Below are positions 9,130 to 17,313 of a stretch of 64,000 bases of DNA, piece after piece. Where the stretch lies: assembly GCA_963795665.1 (NCBI GenBank), contig CAWCIP010000014.1:372001-436000 (forward strand), in the 5' to 3' direction. The notes under the pieces are model-generated. The model worked only from the letters and a program-made list of their open reading frames with translations, did not search any database and had not been told where the DNA came from. Every line of letters begins with the position of its first letter. The first letter of the stretch is position 1. Source of the DNA: DASUPK01 sp963795665. Lineage in GTDB: Bacteria; Actinomycetota; Thermoleophilia; Solirubrobacterales; 70-9. The translations under genes and the position numbers were made by a program.

Positions 9130-10473
9130 CTAGCCGCGTTCGTTCCGGCGACGCCTCTCGTCGAGGTCGGCGACGTCGGCGCCCTCTGGGGACTCCGGTT
9201 CCGTGCCGGCGTCGAGCCCGAAGAGCTCGCGGAGGGCGCTGACCTGCAGGTAGGCGTCCTCGCGGTCGGCGATTCCCTTGATCCTCACCGTGGGCTCGTG
9301 CAGCAGCCGGTTGGCGATCGCCCGGGCCAGCTGCTCGACCCGCTCGCGATCGGTGGCGGAGAGGCTCTCCCATCTGGTGGCGTTCTCGGAGAGGACCCGG
9401 GCGACGATCGAGTCGGCCCGCTCACGCAGGGCCGCGACGGTGGGCATCACCTCCTGGGCGCCCAGCCAGCGCTCGAAGCGGCTCAGCTCGGAGTCCAGGA
9501 TGCCGCCGGCGTGGCGGGCCTCCGCCTCGCGGCCGGAGGCGTTCTGCTCGACGATCGCCTGCACCTCATCGACGTCGAAGAGGCTGACGCCCTCGATCTC
9601 GCGGCACTCCGGATCGATGTCGCGCGGCACGGCGAGGTCGACCAGGAGCAGGGGCGCACCGTCGCGCTGGTCCATGATCACCCCGAGCTCGGAGCGCTCG
9701 ATCAGATGGTGGGGCGAGTTGGTTGCCGAGACGACGATGTCCGCGCTCGAGAGCTGGGCGGGGAGCTCGTCGATCCGGACGGCGCGGCCGCCGAACTTCT
9801 CAGCCAGCGAGATTGCGCTCTTGTAGCCGCGGTTGGCGATGAAGACGGCGTCCGAGCCGCGGGCGGCGAGCGCCCGGGCGGTGAGCTCGGAGGTCTCGCC
9901 GGCCCCGATCAGCAGCACGCGCCGAGCGCTCAGGTCGCCGAGGTTGCGCTGCGCGAGCTCGACGGCGACCGATGGGATCGAGACGCCCTTCTCGCCGACG
10001 GCCGTCTCGGTGCGCGCCCGCTTGCCCGCGGCTAGCGCGCCGCGGAACATCCGGTTGAGGATCGGGCCGGTCGCGCCCTCCACCAGCGCCAGCTCGTAGG
10101 CCCGCTTGACCTGTCCCTGGATCTCGGCCTCGCCGACGATCATGGACTCGAGCCCGGCGGTCACCCGGTAGAGGTGCCTGGCGGCCTCGGTGCCGCGGAG
10201 GGAGTAGAGGGGGCCGAGCAGCTCGGTGGGCCGGATTCCGGCCTCCCGGGCCAGAACCCCGAGCCCTGCGGCCTCGGCCTCGACGGAGTCGGTGGCGACC
10301 AGGTAGAGCTCGGTGCGGTTGCAGGTCGAGAGCGCCGCCGCTTCGCTGATCGGCTCCTCCGTGACGAGCGCGTTCAGCACCCCGGCCGCTCGCCCCTCCG
10401 TCAGGGCGATCTGCTCCCGCAGCGCCAGCGGCGCCGTGCGGTGGGAGACGCCAAGCGCGAGCAGGCCGCTCAT
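9130..10473 (-). CDS. hemA: Glutamyl-tRNA reductase
   Basis: A 447-residue NADPH-dependent reductase that makes glutamate-1-semialdehyde from Glu-tRNA, the first committed step of the C5 haem pathway. Visible are LGVSHRTAPLALRE, the catalytic STCNRTELY with Cys51, EAEIQGQVK and the nucleotide-binding LLIGAGETSELTARAL. A C-terminal dimerisation helix follows. The start overlaps the ccmD-like stop by 4 nt. Its presence shows the organism uses the C5 rather than the ALA-synthase route. Confidence 0.95.
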   Translation of the reverse strand: MSGLLALGVSHRTAPLALREQIALTEGRAAGVLNALVTEEPISEAAALSTCNRTELYLVATDSVEAEAAGLGVLAREAGIRPTELLGPLYSLRGTEAARHLYRVTAGLESMIVGEAEIQGQVKRAYELALVEGATGPILNRMFRGALAAGKRARTETAVGEKGVSIPSVAVELAQRNLGDLSARRVLLIGAGETSELTARALAARGSDAVFIANRGYKSAISLAEKFGGRAVRIDELPAQLSSADIVVSATNSPHHLIERSELGVIMDQRDGAPLLLVDLAVPRDIDPECREIEGVSLFDVDEVQAIVEQNASGREAEARHAGGILDSELSRFERWLGAQEVMPTVAALRERADSIVARVLSENATRWESLSATDRERVEQLARAIANRLLHEPTVRIKGIADREDAYLQVSALRELFGLDAGTEPESPEGADVADLDERRRRNERG

Positions 10474-10712
10474 CCTCGGCCTCCCTGGCGCACCGCCTCG
10501 ATCTCCTCCTCGCGGCCGCGGATCGTTCCGACGCCGCGGTCCGTGCTCTGGCCCTGCGAGCGGTCGGCGAGGTCGGCGAGCGAGCTCAGGTCCCGTTGAA
10601 TCCGCTGCAGCTTGCCGGCCATGATCGCGACGTAGATCAGGAGCAGCAGCAGGAAGACGACATAGGCGCCGCCGACGTAGCCCCCGTTCTCGATCGCGAG
10701 CAGGGGCGTCAT
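10470..10712 (-). CDS. ccmD: Small single-pass membrane protein, CcmD-like
   Basis: An 80-residue protein with one hydrophobic helix (about residues 12-33, GGAYVVFLLLLLIYVAIMAG) followed by a polar, charged tail. Size, topology and position immediately after ccmC (4-nt overlap) match CcmD, the small subunit needed to release holo-CcmE from the CcmABC haem transporter. Sequence conservation in CcmD is weak, so the call rests largely on context. It overlaps hemA by 4 nt. Confidence 0.6.
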   Translation of the reverse strand: MTPLLAIENGGYVGGAYVVFLLLLLIYVAIMAGKLQRIQRDLSSLADLADRSQGQSTDRGVGTIRGREEEIEAVRQGGRG

Positions 10713-11404
10713 GTGGTCGCCTCCAGGGCCCGGCGGATCCGCTTCAGATTCCCCGAAGCCGCCTTTGCATCGAGCTCGAACCAGACCAGCGTCGCCCAGA
10801 GCAGCGCCATGCCGACCAGGCAGACGATGAAGGCGAAGAGCATCGAGTCAGGCAGGCCGCCGGAGGACGAGAAGGTCCGCGGGTGTATGTAGGGCTGCGC
10901 CAGCCGCACCGCGAGGAAGTTGAGTGGGACGAAGGCCCCCGCCGTGATCGCGAAGACCGACGAGTAGCGCGCCTGGCGGTCGTGGTCCTCGATCGAGTAG
11001 CGCAGGGGGTAGTAGGTGGCGTAGAGCAGGAAGACGATCAGGAAGCTGACCAGGGTCGGCTCCCGCCACTCCCACCAGACGCCCCACTGGCTCTTCGCCC
11101 AGATCGCCCCGGTGAGCAGCACTGCAAGTCCGAAGATCACCGAGATGTGGATCGAGACGTAGGCGCGGGCGTCGTGCTTCCGATCGCCGGTCCGCAGGTG
11201 CCGGATCGCGTGCACCGCTGCGACCATGAAGCCGACCAGCGAGACGGTGGCCAGCGGCACGTGCAGGTAGAAGATCTTCTGGGCGAAGCCCTCGGTTGCG
11301 TCCTCCGGTGCGTAGAGGAACGCCAGCGCATAGCCCGCTCCCATCACGATCACCGTGGCGATCGCAAGGCGGCGAAGCGTTATCGAATGGAGCGCGCTGG
11401 CCAT
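10709..11404 (-). CDS. ccmC: Haem exporter subunit CcmC (cytochrome c biogenesis)
   Basis: A 231-residue polytopic membrane protein with about six transmembrane segments. The tryptophan-rich periplasmic haem-handling loop WGVWWEWREPTLVSF and the flanking conserved His (IFYLHVPLA; VHAIRHL) identify CcmC, which presents haem to CcmE. The ATG at 11404 is chosen because GAGGAG sits about 8 nt upstream; longer upstream extensions overlap ccmB and look noncoding. The gap to ccmB is 17 nt. Confidence 0.9.
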   Translation of the reverse strand: MASALHSITLRRLAIATVIVMGAGYALAFLYAPEDATEGFAQKIFYLHVPLATVSLVGFMVAAVHAIRHLRTGDRKHDARAYVSIHISVIFGLAVLLTGAIWAKSQWGVWWEWREPTLVSFLIVFLLYATYYPLRYSIEDHDRQARYSSVFAITAGAFVPLNFLAVRLAQPYIHPRTFSSSGGLPDSMLFAFIVCLVGMALLWATLVWFELDAKAASGNLKRIRRALEATT

Positions 11405-11421
11405 TTGGAGTGCTCCTCGGG

Positions 11422-12090
11422 TCAGTCCTCGAGCAGGAAGTCGAAGGTCGCGTAGCCGACCAGGAGGAAGATCAGATCGTAGAGGCCGAGCAATCCCAGC
11501 CACGTGCCGAAGCGCCCATAGTCGGGCCCTCCCGACGCCAGCAGGTGCTCGCCGGCCCCCGCCGCAGCGATCACCAGCGGGATCAGCAGCGGCAGCAGGA
11601 TCAGGGGCGCGAGCAGGTCCCGGGCGCTCGACATGGTTGCGATGGTCGAGATCACGGTCCCCGTCGCCGCCAGGCCGATGTCGGCGAGCAGGAGCACGAG
11701 GGCGAACGGGATCAGCCCGGAGGCCGAGTCGAGGAAGAAGATGGCGAAGATCGGCACCGTCACCAGCTCGAGGACGACGAGGTAGATGACCAGCGCACTC
11801 GCCTTGGCGGCGAACAGCACGGTGCGGTCGATCGGCGCGAGGCGGATCAGGTCGAAGCCGCCCTCCTCGCGCTCGGCGACGAACAGGCGGTTGATCGCGA
11901 GCAGCGCGGCGAACAGGAGCGTCGGCACCAATACCCCGGCCGCGAGCTCCCCGTCGAGCGAGGTGCGGTCGAGCCCGAACCGGAAGATGACGAAGGCGGA
12001 GACGGCGAAGAGCGCCATCGCGGGCAGCGAGCGGAGGGTGCGGAGCTCGACCCGCAGGTCCTTGCGCAGGAGCGCGCTGAACGGGGTCAT
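11422..12090 (-). CDS. ccmB: Haem exporter subunit CcmB
   Basis: A 222-residue membrane subunit of the CcmAB ABC transporter. It opens with FSALLRKDLRVELRTLRS, typical of CcmB, and has six hydrophobic segments, including LVVLELVTVPIFAIFFLDS and LLAPLILLPLLIPLVIAAAGA. CcmAB powers release of holo-CcmE from CcmC. It overlaps ccmA by 4 nt (ATGA). Confidence 0.9.
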   Translation of the reverse strand: MTPFSALLRKDLRVELRTLRSLPAMALFAVSAFVIFRFGLDRTSLDGELAAGVLVPTLLFAALLAINRLFVAEREEGGFDLIRLAPIDRTVLFAAKASALVIYLVVLELVTVPIFAIFFLDSASGLIPFALVLLLADIGLAATGTVISTIATMSSARDLLAPLILLPLLIPLVIAAAGAGEHLLASGGPDYGRFGTWLGLLGLYDLIFLLVGYATFDFLLED

Positions 12091-12755
12091 TGCAGCTCCA
12101 GGACGACGTCCGCGCCCGCCGTGGCGGCCTCGCGGTCGTGGCTGACGATGACGCGGCTGCGCCGCCCGCCGGCGGCGATCAGCGGCTCGATCAGCTGACG
12201 GGCCTCGGAGTCCAGATGGGCGTCCGGCTCGTCGAGCAGCAGCAACGCCGGCTCGTGCAGCACGGCCCGGCAGATGTCGATGCGCTGCTTCATCCCCGCG
12301 GAGAGCTCCGCGACGCGATCGCCGCCGCGTGAGGTCATCCCGACGGCGTCGAGCAGCCGCTCGATGCGGTCCGCCGCGGCCACCGAATCGAGCCCGTGCA
12401 AGGCCGCGGCCAGGTTGAGGTTCTCTCGCGGGCTGAGGTCGCGGTAGAGCAGGGGCGCGTGGCCGAGATAGCCGACGCGGCCCCGCAGCAGGTGCGTCTC
12501 CTTGGGAAGGGCGCAGCCCAGCACGGAGGCCTCGCCGCCGGTGGGCCGAAGCAGTCCGGCCAGGATCCGCAGCAGCGTCGATTTGCCGGAGCCGTTCGGC
12601 CCGAGGACCGCCAGGCTCTCGCCCGGCTCGAGACGGGCGCGGATGCTCGCCAGGGCGGTCCGGTCGCCGAAATCGCGACGCAGCCCGGCCAACTCGAGCG
12701 CGGGTTGGACGGTCTCACTCGCGGTGGGCGTCGCTATGGCCGCCGTTTGCTCCAC
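12087..12755 (-). CDS. ccmA: Haem exporter ATP-binding subunit CcmA
   Basis: A 222-residue ABC ATPase. Walker A is GPNGSGKST, the signature is VAELSAGMKQR (LSAGM in place of LSGGQ, common in CcmA), Walker B is LLLLDEPDAHLD and the switch is VIVSHD. It is the first gene of the leftward ccm-hem operon. The GTG at 12755 is supported by a TAGCTT hexamer 7 nt upstream; the open frame continues further upstream but without family similarity. No CcmE, F, G or H is in the window. Confidence 0.9.
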   Translation of the reverse strand: MEQTAAIATPTASETVQPALELAGLRRDFGDRTALASIRARLEPGESLAVLGPNGSGKSTLLRILAGLLRPTGGEASVLGCALPKETHLLRGRVGYLGHAPLLYRDLSPRENLNLAAALHGLDSVAAADRIERLLDAVGMTSRGGDRVAELSAGMKQRIDICRAVLHEPALLLLDEPDAHLDSEARQLIEPLIAAGGRRSRVIVSHDREAATAGADVVLELQ

Positions 12756-12762
12756 GCGAGCA

Positions 12763-12768
12763 AAGCTA
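12763..12768 (-). promoter_or_regulatory. Putative -10 element of ccm-hem operon
   Basis: TAGCTT with a 7-nt gap to the GTG of ccmA. It fits the window-wide leaderless pattern and would drive the whole operon. Confidence 0.5.
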
Positions 12769-12955
12769 GCGGTGATTTGAGGACGACTCCGGCATAGATG
12801 ACCGATCCCAATCCGCGCACGCCCGGCTGATCCGCCCGGCGCTGCGCATCCGCGTCCTCGGGCTCGCCTTGGGCACCACCAAAGGCTTCGCCCTGCGTCC
12901 TTGAGCTGCTTGGCCGGGCGAATCCCTGGGCGCACGCCGATTAGGAATCGATCAT
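12769..12955. other. Intergenic region, no gene recognised
   Basis: GC-rich spacer between ccmA and the secreted-protein gene, both leftward. It contains the direct repeat GCCGGGCG twice near 12825-12845. I recognise no RNA family or convincing ORF. It may hold promoter sequence for ccmA and the 3' region of the upstream gene. Confidence 0.3.
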
Positions 12956-13858
12956 CTAGAGCTTCAGGCAGTAGCCGTAAGCGGTGAGGTTGGCCTCCGG
13001 GCCGAAGTGGTTGAAGGCCGACGCCTGCCAGCTGCCGTTCGTGTTGATGAAGCCGTTGGTGAAGAAGGACGAGCCCGCCGGAGATGTGCTGAACCCGCCG
13101 AAGACGAGGTGGCCGGCGGGACAGGAGGGCGTGGTCGCGGTCGCGAACTGGCCCGTGCCAACCGAGGTCGAGGCGGAGACCTCCGTGAGCAGCGGCTTCT
13201 TGCTGCGCCAGCAATAGGCGATGGCCGTGAGCTGGCCGCCGAAGCCGCCGAAGGCGCGGCCGGTGACCGACCATGACTTCTGGGAGATCGCCCGCGACTC
13301 GGTGATGTAGTCGCCGCCGCGTGCAACGAAGTCGGTGCGCTGGAAGCCCCCACCGAAGAGATGCCGGCGACCCGGGCAGGTGGCGACGGCGGTCTTCGTC
13401 TGGCCGGGGCCCACGAAGATCGTCTTGTGCGGAGGCGTGACGTGCTTCTGCTTTCGGGCGCAGGCGACCTGCATCGTCACGTTGCGCGGCGTCGTGCTGC
13501 CGGCCGATGGGTCGAAGAGGACCACGGTGCTGTGGTATCCGTGCTGCACGCCCAGTCGCTCGTAGGAGTGCGGATAGATCCCCTCGCCGTCGGCATCCGG
13601 CAGAGGCGAGCTCGTCATCCCGCCCCCGAGGGGAACCAGTCGCCCGGGGCAGCGAACGGTCAGGCGCTGCTTGCTGTTCGCGCCGCTGAGTTGGAAGGTC
13701 CGCTGTGCGTAGCTGACGGACTTGCTGGCCTGCGCCCTGGGCTTGGCCGCCGCCTTGCCTGGGCCACCGAGGAGCAGCAGCAGAACCGCGCAGGCGGCGA
13801 CGGCGACCACGGCAAGCGTCGCCTGCGACCTGCCTGTCCCTGTAGGTATCGAGGGCAT
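12956..13858 (-). CDS. Secreted protein with three CPxGxxxxGG modules
   Basis: A 300-residue exported protein of unknown function. A hydrophobic signal segment (about residues 15-36, ending AAAKPRAQA) is followed by three similar modules. Each opens with a Cys-Pro-Gly/Ala motif (CPGRLVPLGGG, CPGRRHLFGGG, CPAGHLVFGG), and each contains a second Cys about 65-75 residues later (VACARK, AYCWRSK, YGYCLKL). This suggests disulfide-closed beta-rich repeats. The gene at 25665 carries one related module (CAPGERLIGG with a final ALCLK). The ATG at 13858 directly precedes the signal peptide. Confidence 0.7.
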   Translation of the reverse strand: MPSIPTGTGRSQATLAVVAVAACAVLLLLLGGPGKAAAKPRAQASKSVSYAQRTFQLSGANSKQRLTVRCPGRLVPLGGGMTSSPLPDADGEGIYPHSYERLGVQHGYHSTVVLFDPSAGSTTPRNVTMQVACARKQKHVTPPHKTIFVGPGQTKTAVATCPGRRHLFGGGFQRTDFVARGGDYITESRAISQKSWSVTGRAFGGFGGQLTAIAYCWRSKKPLLTEVSASTSVGTGQFATATTPSCPAGHLVFGGFSTSPAGSSFFTNGFINTNGSWQASAFNHFGPEANLTAYGYCLKL

Positions 13859-13987
13859 CCCTATGGGTAACCCATCGGCAGGTCGATAGTCCCGCTCAAG
13901 CGAGCAACCTTCCAGCTGGCCCCAAGCACGCCCCAAGCATTGACCAATCCGGGGCTGAGCAAACGTCAAATGACGTCTATTGGACGC

Positions 13988-15670
13988 CTATTTGCCCTTC
14001 TGCATCGTTCGCCGCGTGACCTCCACGAGTGGCCGGAAGCCCTCGCGGAGCGCCTTCAGGCGGTTGCCGTTGCGGCTGTAGAGGAGCTGCGCCGAGGAGC
14101 GGATCGCGTCGGCCAGCTTGCGGTCATAGGGCTGCCACCACATGTCCCTCGTCCAACCGGGCTCCCAGGCGAGCTGCTTGACGTTGACGCACTCGTAGAA
14201 GCCGAACTTGGAGTGCGAGCGGCCCAGGCCGGAGTCCTTGACGCCGCCCCAGGCGCACTGGCAGGCGCCGTGCGAGAACGAGTGGTCGTTCACCCAGACC
14301 ATCCCGGACTCGATCTCGTGCGACATCCGCTCGCCCTTGGCGCGGTCCTTGGTCCACACGCTGGCGCCGAGCCCGAACTGCGAGTCGTTGGCCAGCATCA
14401 GGGCCTGTTCTTCGCTCTCCACCCTCATCACCGGCAGGACGGGACCGAAGATCTCCTCGTTCATGATCCGCATCTCGTGTGTGACCCCAGTCAGGACGAC
14501 AGGCGCGATGAAGCTCCCCTTCATCCCATTGATCTTGGTCGGGCCCCCGGTGAGCTTGGTGGCGCCGTTCTCCACGGCATCATCGACCAGCTCGGTGACG
14601 ATCTTCGCCTGATCGTCGGAGACCATCGGGCCGATCTCGGTCGTCCACTCGCGAGGGTCGCCGACGGTGAGGCGCTCGGTTTCGCGGACCACGCCATCGA
14701 GGAACGCATCGGCGACCTCGTCGACGACGTAGACGCGCTCGATTCCTGAGCAGGTCTGACCGGAGTTGGCGAAGCCGCCCCAGACGGCGCCCGAGACGGC
14801 GTTGGCGAGGTCGGCGTCGGCGCAGACGATCTGGGGGTCCTTGCCCCCGAGCTCCAGCACGGAGCCCTTCATCCGCTTGGCGCACTCGACGCCGACCTTC
14901 TTGCCGACCTCGACTGAGCCCGTGAAGAAGATCTTGCCCGCGGTGGACTTGACCAGCGCGTCGCCGATCCGGCCGCCGCCGTGGACCGTGCGGATCAGGC
15001 CCTCGGGCAGGCCGGCCTTCTCGAAGGTCTGGCGGATCCGCTCGCCGATCAGCGGGGTCAGGCTGGCCGGCTTCAGCACGACGCCGTTGCCCGCCATCAG
15101 CGCGATCGCGACCTCGCCGAAGGGGATCGACCAGGGATAGTTCCAGGGGGCGATCACCCCGACTACGCCGATCGGCTCGAAGCTGAACTTGGCGCTCTTC
15201 GACTTCAGGATCAGCGGCATCGAGATCTTCTCGTCGGAGAGAATGCCGGGGCCGTTGTCGGCTATCCACTTGAGCGAGTCGACGGTGGGGAGGAGCTCCA
15301 TCGTGTAGCTCTCCACCCGCGGCTTGCCCTGCTCGCTGGTGAGCAGCTCCGCGATCTCGTCGAGGTCGTTGAGCAGCACGTCGACGGCGCGGCGCATGTA
15401 GCGGGCGCGGTCCTCGAGCGAGAGGGCCGCCCAGAAGGGCTGCACCTCACCCACGTCGTCGACGATGCCCTGCACCTTCGCGGGCGTGATCGTCTCGACG
15501 GTGCCGATCAGCTCGCCGGTCGCGGGGTTGAAGGATTCGAGAGCCGGCTTCGCCTTGGAGCGTTTCGCCGTGGACTTGGCCTTCTTCCGGGGCTTGGCGG
15601 GCGCGGCGCCGTTGCCGCTCCTGCCATCGCCTGACTTCGCACCGGTCTTGCGGGAGCTGCTCGCCTCCAT
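13988..15670 (-). CDS. Aldehyde dehydrogenase family protein with basic N-terminal tail
   Basis: A 560-residue NAD(P)-dependent aldehyde dehydrogenase. The first ~43 residues are a low-complexity Lys/Ala/Ser tail (KPRKKAKSTAKRSKAKP). The enzyme then starts at SFNPATGELIGTV. The active site is present: VIAPWNYPW, the general-base Glu in VLELGGKDPQIV and the nucleophile Cys in NSGQTCSGIERVYV. Similarity is to succinate-semialdehyde or coniferyl-type dehydrogenases, but the substrate is unknown. SD AGAGGA lies about 9 nt before the ATG. The basic tail is not needed for the fold and may bind nucleic acid or another polyanion. Confidence 0.88.
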   Translation of the reverse strand: MEASSSRKTGAKSGDGRSGNGAAPAKPRKKAKSTAKRSKAKPALESFNPATGELIGTVETITPAKVQGIVDDVGEVQPFWAALSLEDRARYMRRAVDVLLNDLDEIAELLTSEQGKPRVESYTMELLPTVDSLKWIADNGPGILSDEKISMPLILKSKSAKFSFEPIGVVGVIAPWNYPWSIPFGEVAIALMAGNGVVLKPASLTPLIGERIRQTFEKAGLPEGLIRTVHGGGRIGDALVKSTAGKIFFTGSVEVGKKVGVECAKRMKGSVLELGGKDPQIVCADADLANAVSGAVWGGFANSGQTCSGIERVYVVDEVADAFLDGVVRETERLTVGDPREWTTEIGPMVSDDQAKIVTELVDDAVENGATKLTGGPTKINGMKGSFIAPVVLTGVTHEMRIMNEEIFGPVLPVMRVESEEQALMLANDSQFGLGASVWTKDRAKGERMSHEIESGMVWVNDHSFSHGACQCAWGGVKDSGLGRSHSKFGFYECVNVKQLAWEPGWTRDMWWQPYDRKLADAIRSSAQLLYSRNGNRLKALREGFRPLVEVTRRTMQKGK

Positions 15671-15707
15671 CGTTGGTTCCTCTCGTCGCCTTCGCTCGTC
15701 CTCGGCG

Positions 15708-15713
15708 ATTCTA
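15708..15713 (-). promoter_or_regulatory. Putative -10 element upstream of aldehyde dehydrogenase
   Basis: TAGAAT on the minus strand, 37 nt before the ATG, leaving room for a short leader with an SD. Unlike most promoters here, it is not leaderless. Confidence 0.35.
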
Positions 15714-15789
15714 CGCGCGAGGCGAGCAGCGACCTCCCGCCGAGGCCGCTTCCTCCCAGTTTCCCCCGAGCCAAACCCCCGAGAAATTT

Positions 15790-15824
15790 GAAGGCCGGGA
15801 GCAATCCCCGAGCTCCCGGCCTTC
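15790..15824 (-). terminator. Strong hairpin, probable rarA terminator
   Basis: A perfect 13-bp inverted repeat, GAAGGCCGGGAGC with GCTCCCGGCCTTC and a 9-nt loop. It lies 135 nt downstream of the rarA stop and upstream of the leftward aldehyde dehydrogenase promoter. The downstream tract on the minus strand is only moderately U-rich. Confidence 0.65.
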
Positions 15825-15958
15825 GTTGTCCACTCCCCGGCTTTTTACGCGCCGGCTCCGGCGAACCAACGACTGCCAGAGCGTCAGACAGGGCTCAAAA
15901 CACGGACTTCTCGAAAAGGTTGCGCAGTGAACCGCACCCGCCGCTGCTTAACGTCGCG

Positions 15959-17302
15959 CTAATCGTTTGAGAGGAGCCGGCGCAGCCGCTCCAGCCGCTC
16001 TCTGAGCTCCGCCTCGAAGCCGCGGTCGGTCGGTTCGTAGAAGCGCTCGCCCCGCACGGATTCGGGGGCGAGCGGCTGGTCGGTGACGCCCCCCGGCTCG
16101 TCGTGCGGATAGCGGTACCCCTCGCCCCGGCCGAGCTGCTTGGCGCCCGGGTAATGGGCGTCCTGCAGGTGCGGTGGCGGCTCCGCTGCGCCGTGCTCGC
16201 GGACGTGGGCGGTGGCCTTCGAGATCGCCCTCGTCGAGGCGTTGGACTTCGGCGCCAGCGCCAGATAGGCGCTCGCCTGGGCGAGGTTGAGTGCGCACTC
16301 GGGCAACCCGACGCGGTCGACGGCCTGGCCGGCGGCGGTCGCGATCACGAGGGCCTGAGGGTCGGCGTTGCCGACGTCCTCGGAGGCGAAGATCACCATG
16401 CGGCGGGCGATGAAGCGCGGGTCCTCGCCGCCCTCGAGCATCACCGCGAGGTAGTAGAGCGAGGCGTCCACGTCCGAGCCGCGGGTTGCCTTGATCCAGG
16501 CCGAGATGTAGTCGTAGTGCTTGTCGCCCTCGCGGTCATAGAGCAGCGCCTTGCGCTGCAGCGCGTCCTCGATGACGTCGACGGCGATCTCGTTGCTTCC
16601 TGCGGCTCGCGTCGCCTCCGCGGCCCGCTCGAGTGCCGCCAGCGCCACCCGTCCGTCTCCGCCGGCCCGGGTGGTCAGCATCGCCAGCGCCTCGTCCGAG
16701 ATCGACGGCGGATCGGGGATGCCCCGCTCGTCGCCGAGCGCGCGCAGGACGAGCTCCTCGATCTCGGTCGAGGTGAGCGGGCGGAACTCGTAGATCTGGG
16801 AGCGGGAGAGCAGCGCCGAGTTGACCTCGAAGTAGGGGTTCTCGGTGGTTGCGCCGATCAGCGTGATCAGCCCCTCCTCGACGGCCGGCAGCAGCGCGTC
16901 CTGCTGTGCCTTGTTGAAGCGGTGGATCTCGTCGAGGAAGAAGATCGTCGGGCGGCCTGCAGCCCGGCGCTCGCGTGCGCGCGCGATCACCTCGCGGACC
17001 TCCGGCCGCCCGGCGTTGACGGCCGAGAGCTCCTCGAAGGCCCCCTTCGCCCGGGCCGCGATGATCCGCGCCACGGTCGTCTTGCCGCTGCCGGGAGGTC
17101 CATAGAAGATCGCGCTGTGCGGCTCGCCGGATTCGATCGCCATCCGCAGGGCGGATCCGGGCTCGAGCAGATGGGTCTGCCCGGCGAGCTCATCCAGGTC
17201 GCGAGGGCGCATGCGGGTTGCGAGCGGCGCGTCCTCGGCCGGGACGCCGGCCTGGCGTGCGTCGTCGCCGGTCTCGAAGAGCTGGTCCCCTGGTTTCGCC
17301 AT
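15959..17302 (-). CDS. rarA: Replication-associated recombination protein A (AAA ATPase)
   Basis: A 447-residue RarA/MgsA, a clamp-loader-like AAA+ ATPase acting at stalled replication forks. Seen are RMRPRDLDELAGQ, Walker A GPPGSGKT (68-75), the Walker B region FFLDEIHRFNKAQQD, the sensor GATTENPYFEVN and the arginine-finger region LLSRSQIYEF. The C-terminal tetramerisation region (RGSDVDASLYYLAVMLEGGE; IVIATAAGQAVDRVG) is complete. It diverges from the chromate transporter gene with only 11 bp between start codons. Confidence 0.95.
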   Translation of the reverse strand: MAKPGDQLFETGDDARQAGVPAEDAPLATRMRPRDLDELAGQTHLLEPGSALRMAIESGEPHSAIFYGPPGSGKTTVARIIAARAKGAFEELSAVNAGRPEVREVIARARERRAAGRPTIFFLDEIHRFNKAQQDALLPAVEEGLITLIGATTENPYFEVNSALLSRSQIYEFRPLTSTEIEELVLRALGDERGIPDPPSISDEALAMLTTRAGGDGRVALAALERAAEATRAAGSNEIAVDVIEDALQRKALLYDREGDKHYDYISAWIKATRGSDVDASLYYLAVMLEGGEDPRFIARRMVIFASEDVGNADPQALVIATAAGQAVDRVGLPECALNLAQASAYLALAPKSNASTRAISKATAHVREHGAAEPPPHLQDAHYPGAKQLGRGEGYRYPHDEPGGVTDQPLAPESVRGERFYEPTDRGFEAELRERLERLRRLLSND

Positions 17303-17313
17303 GCTGCCGCAGT

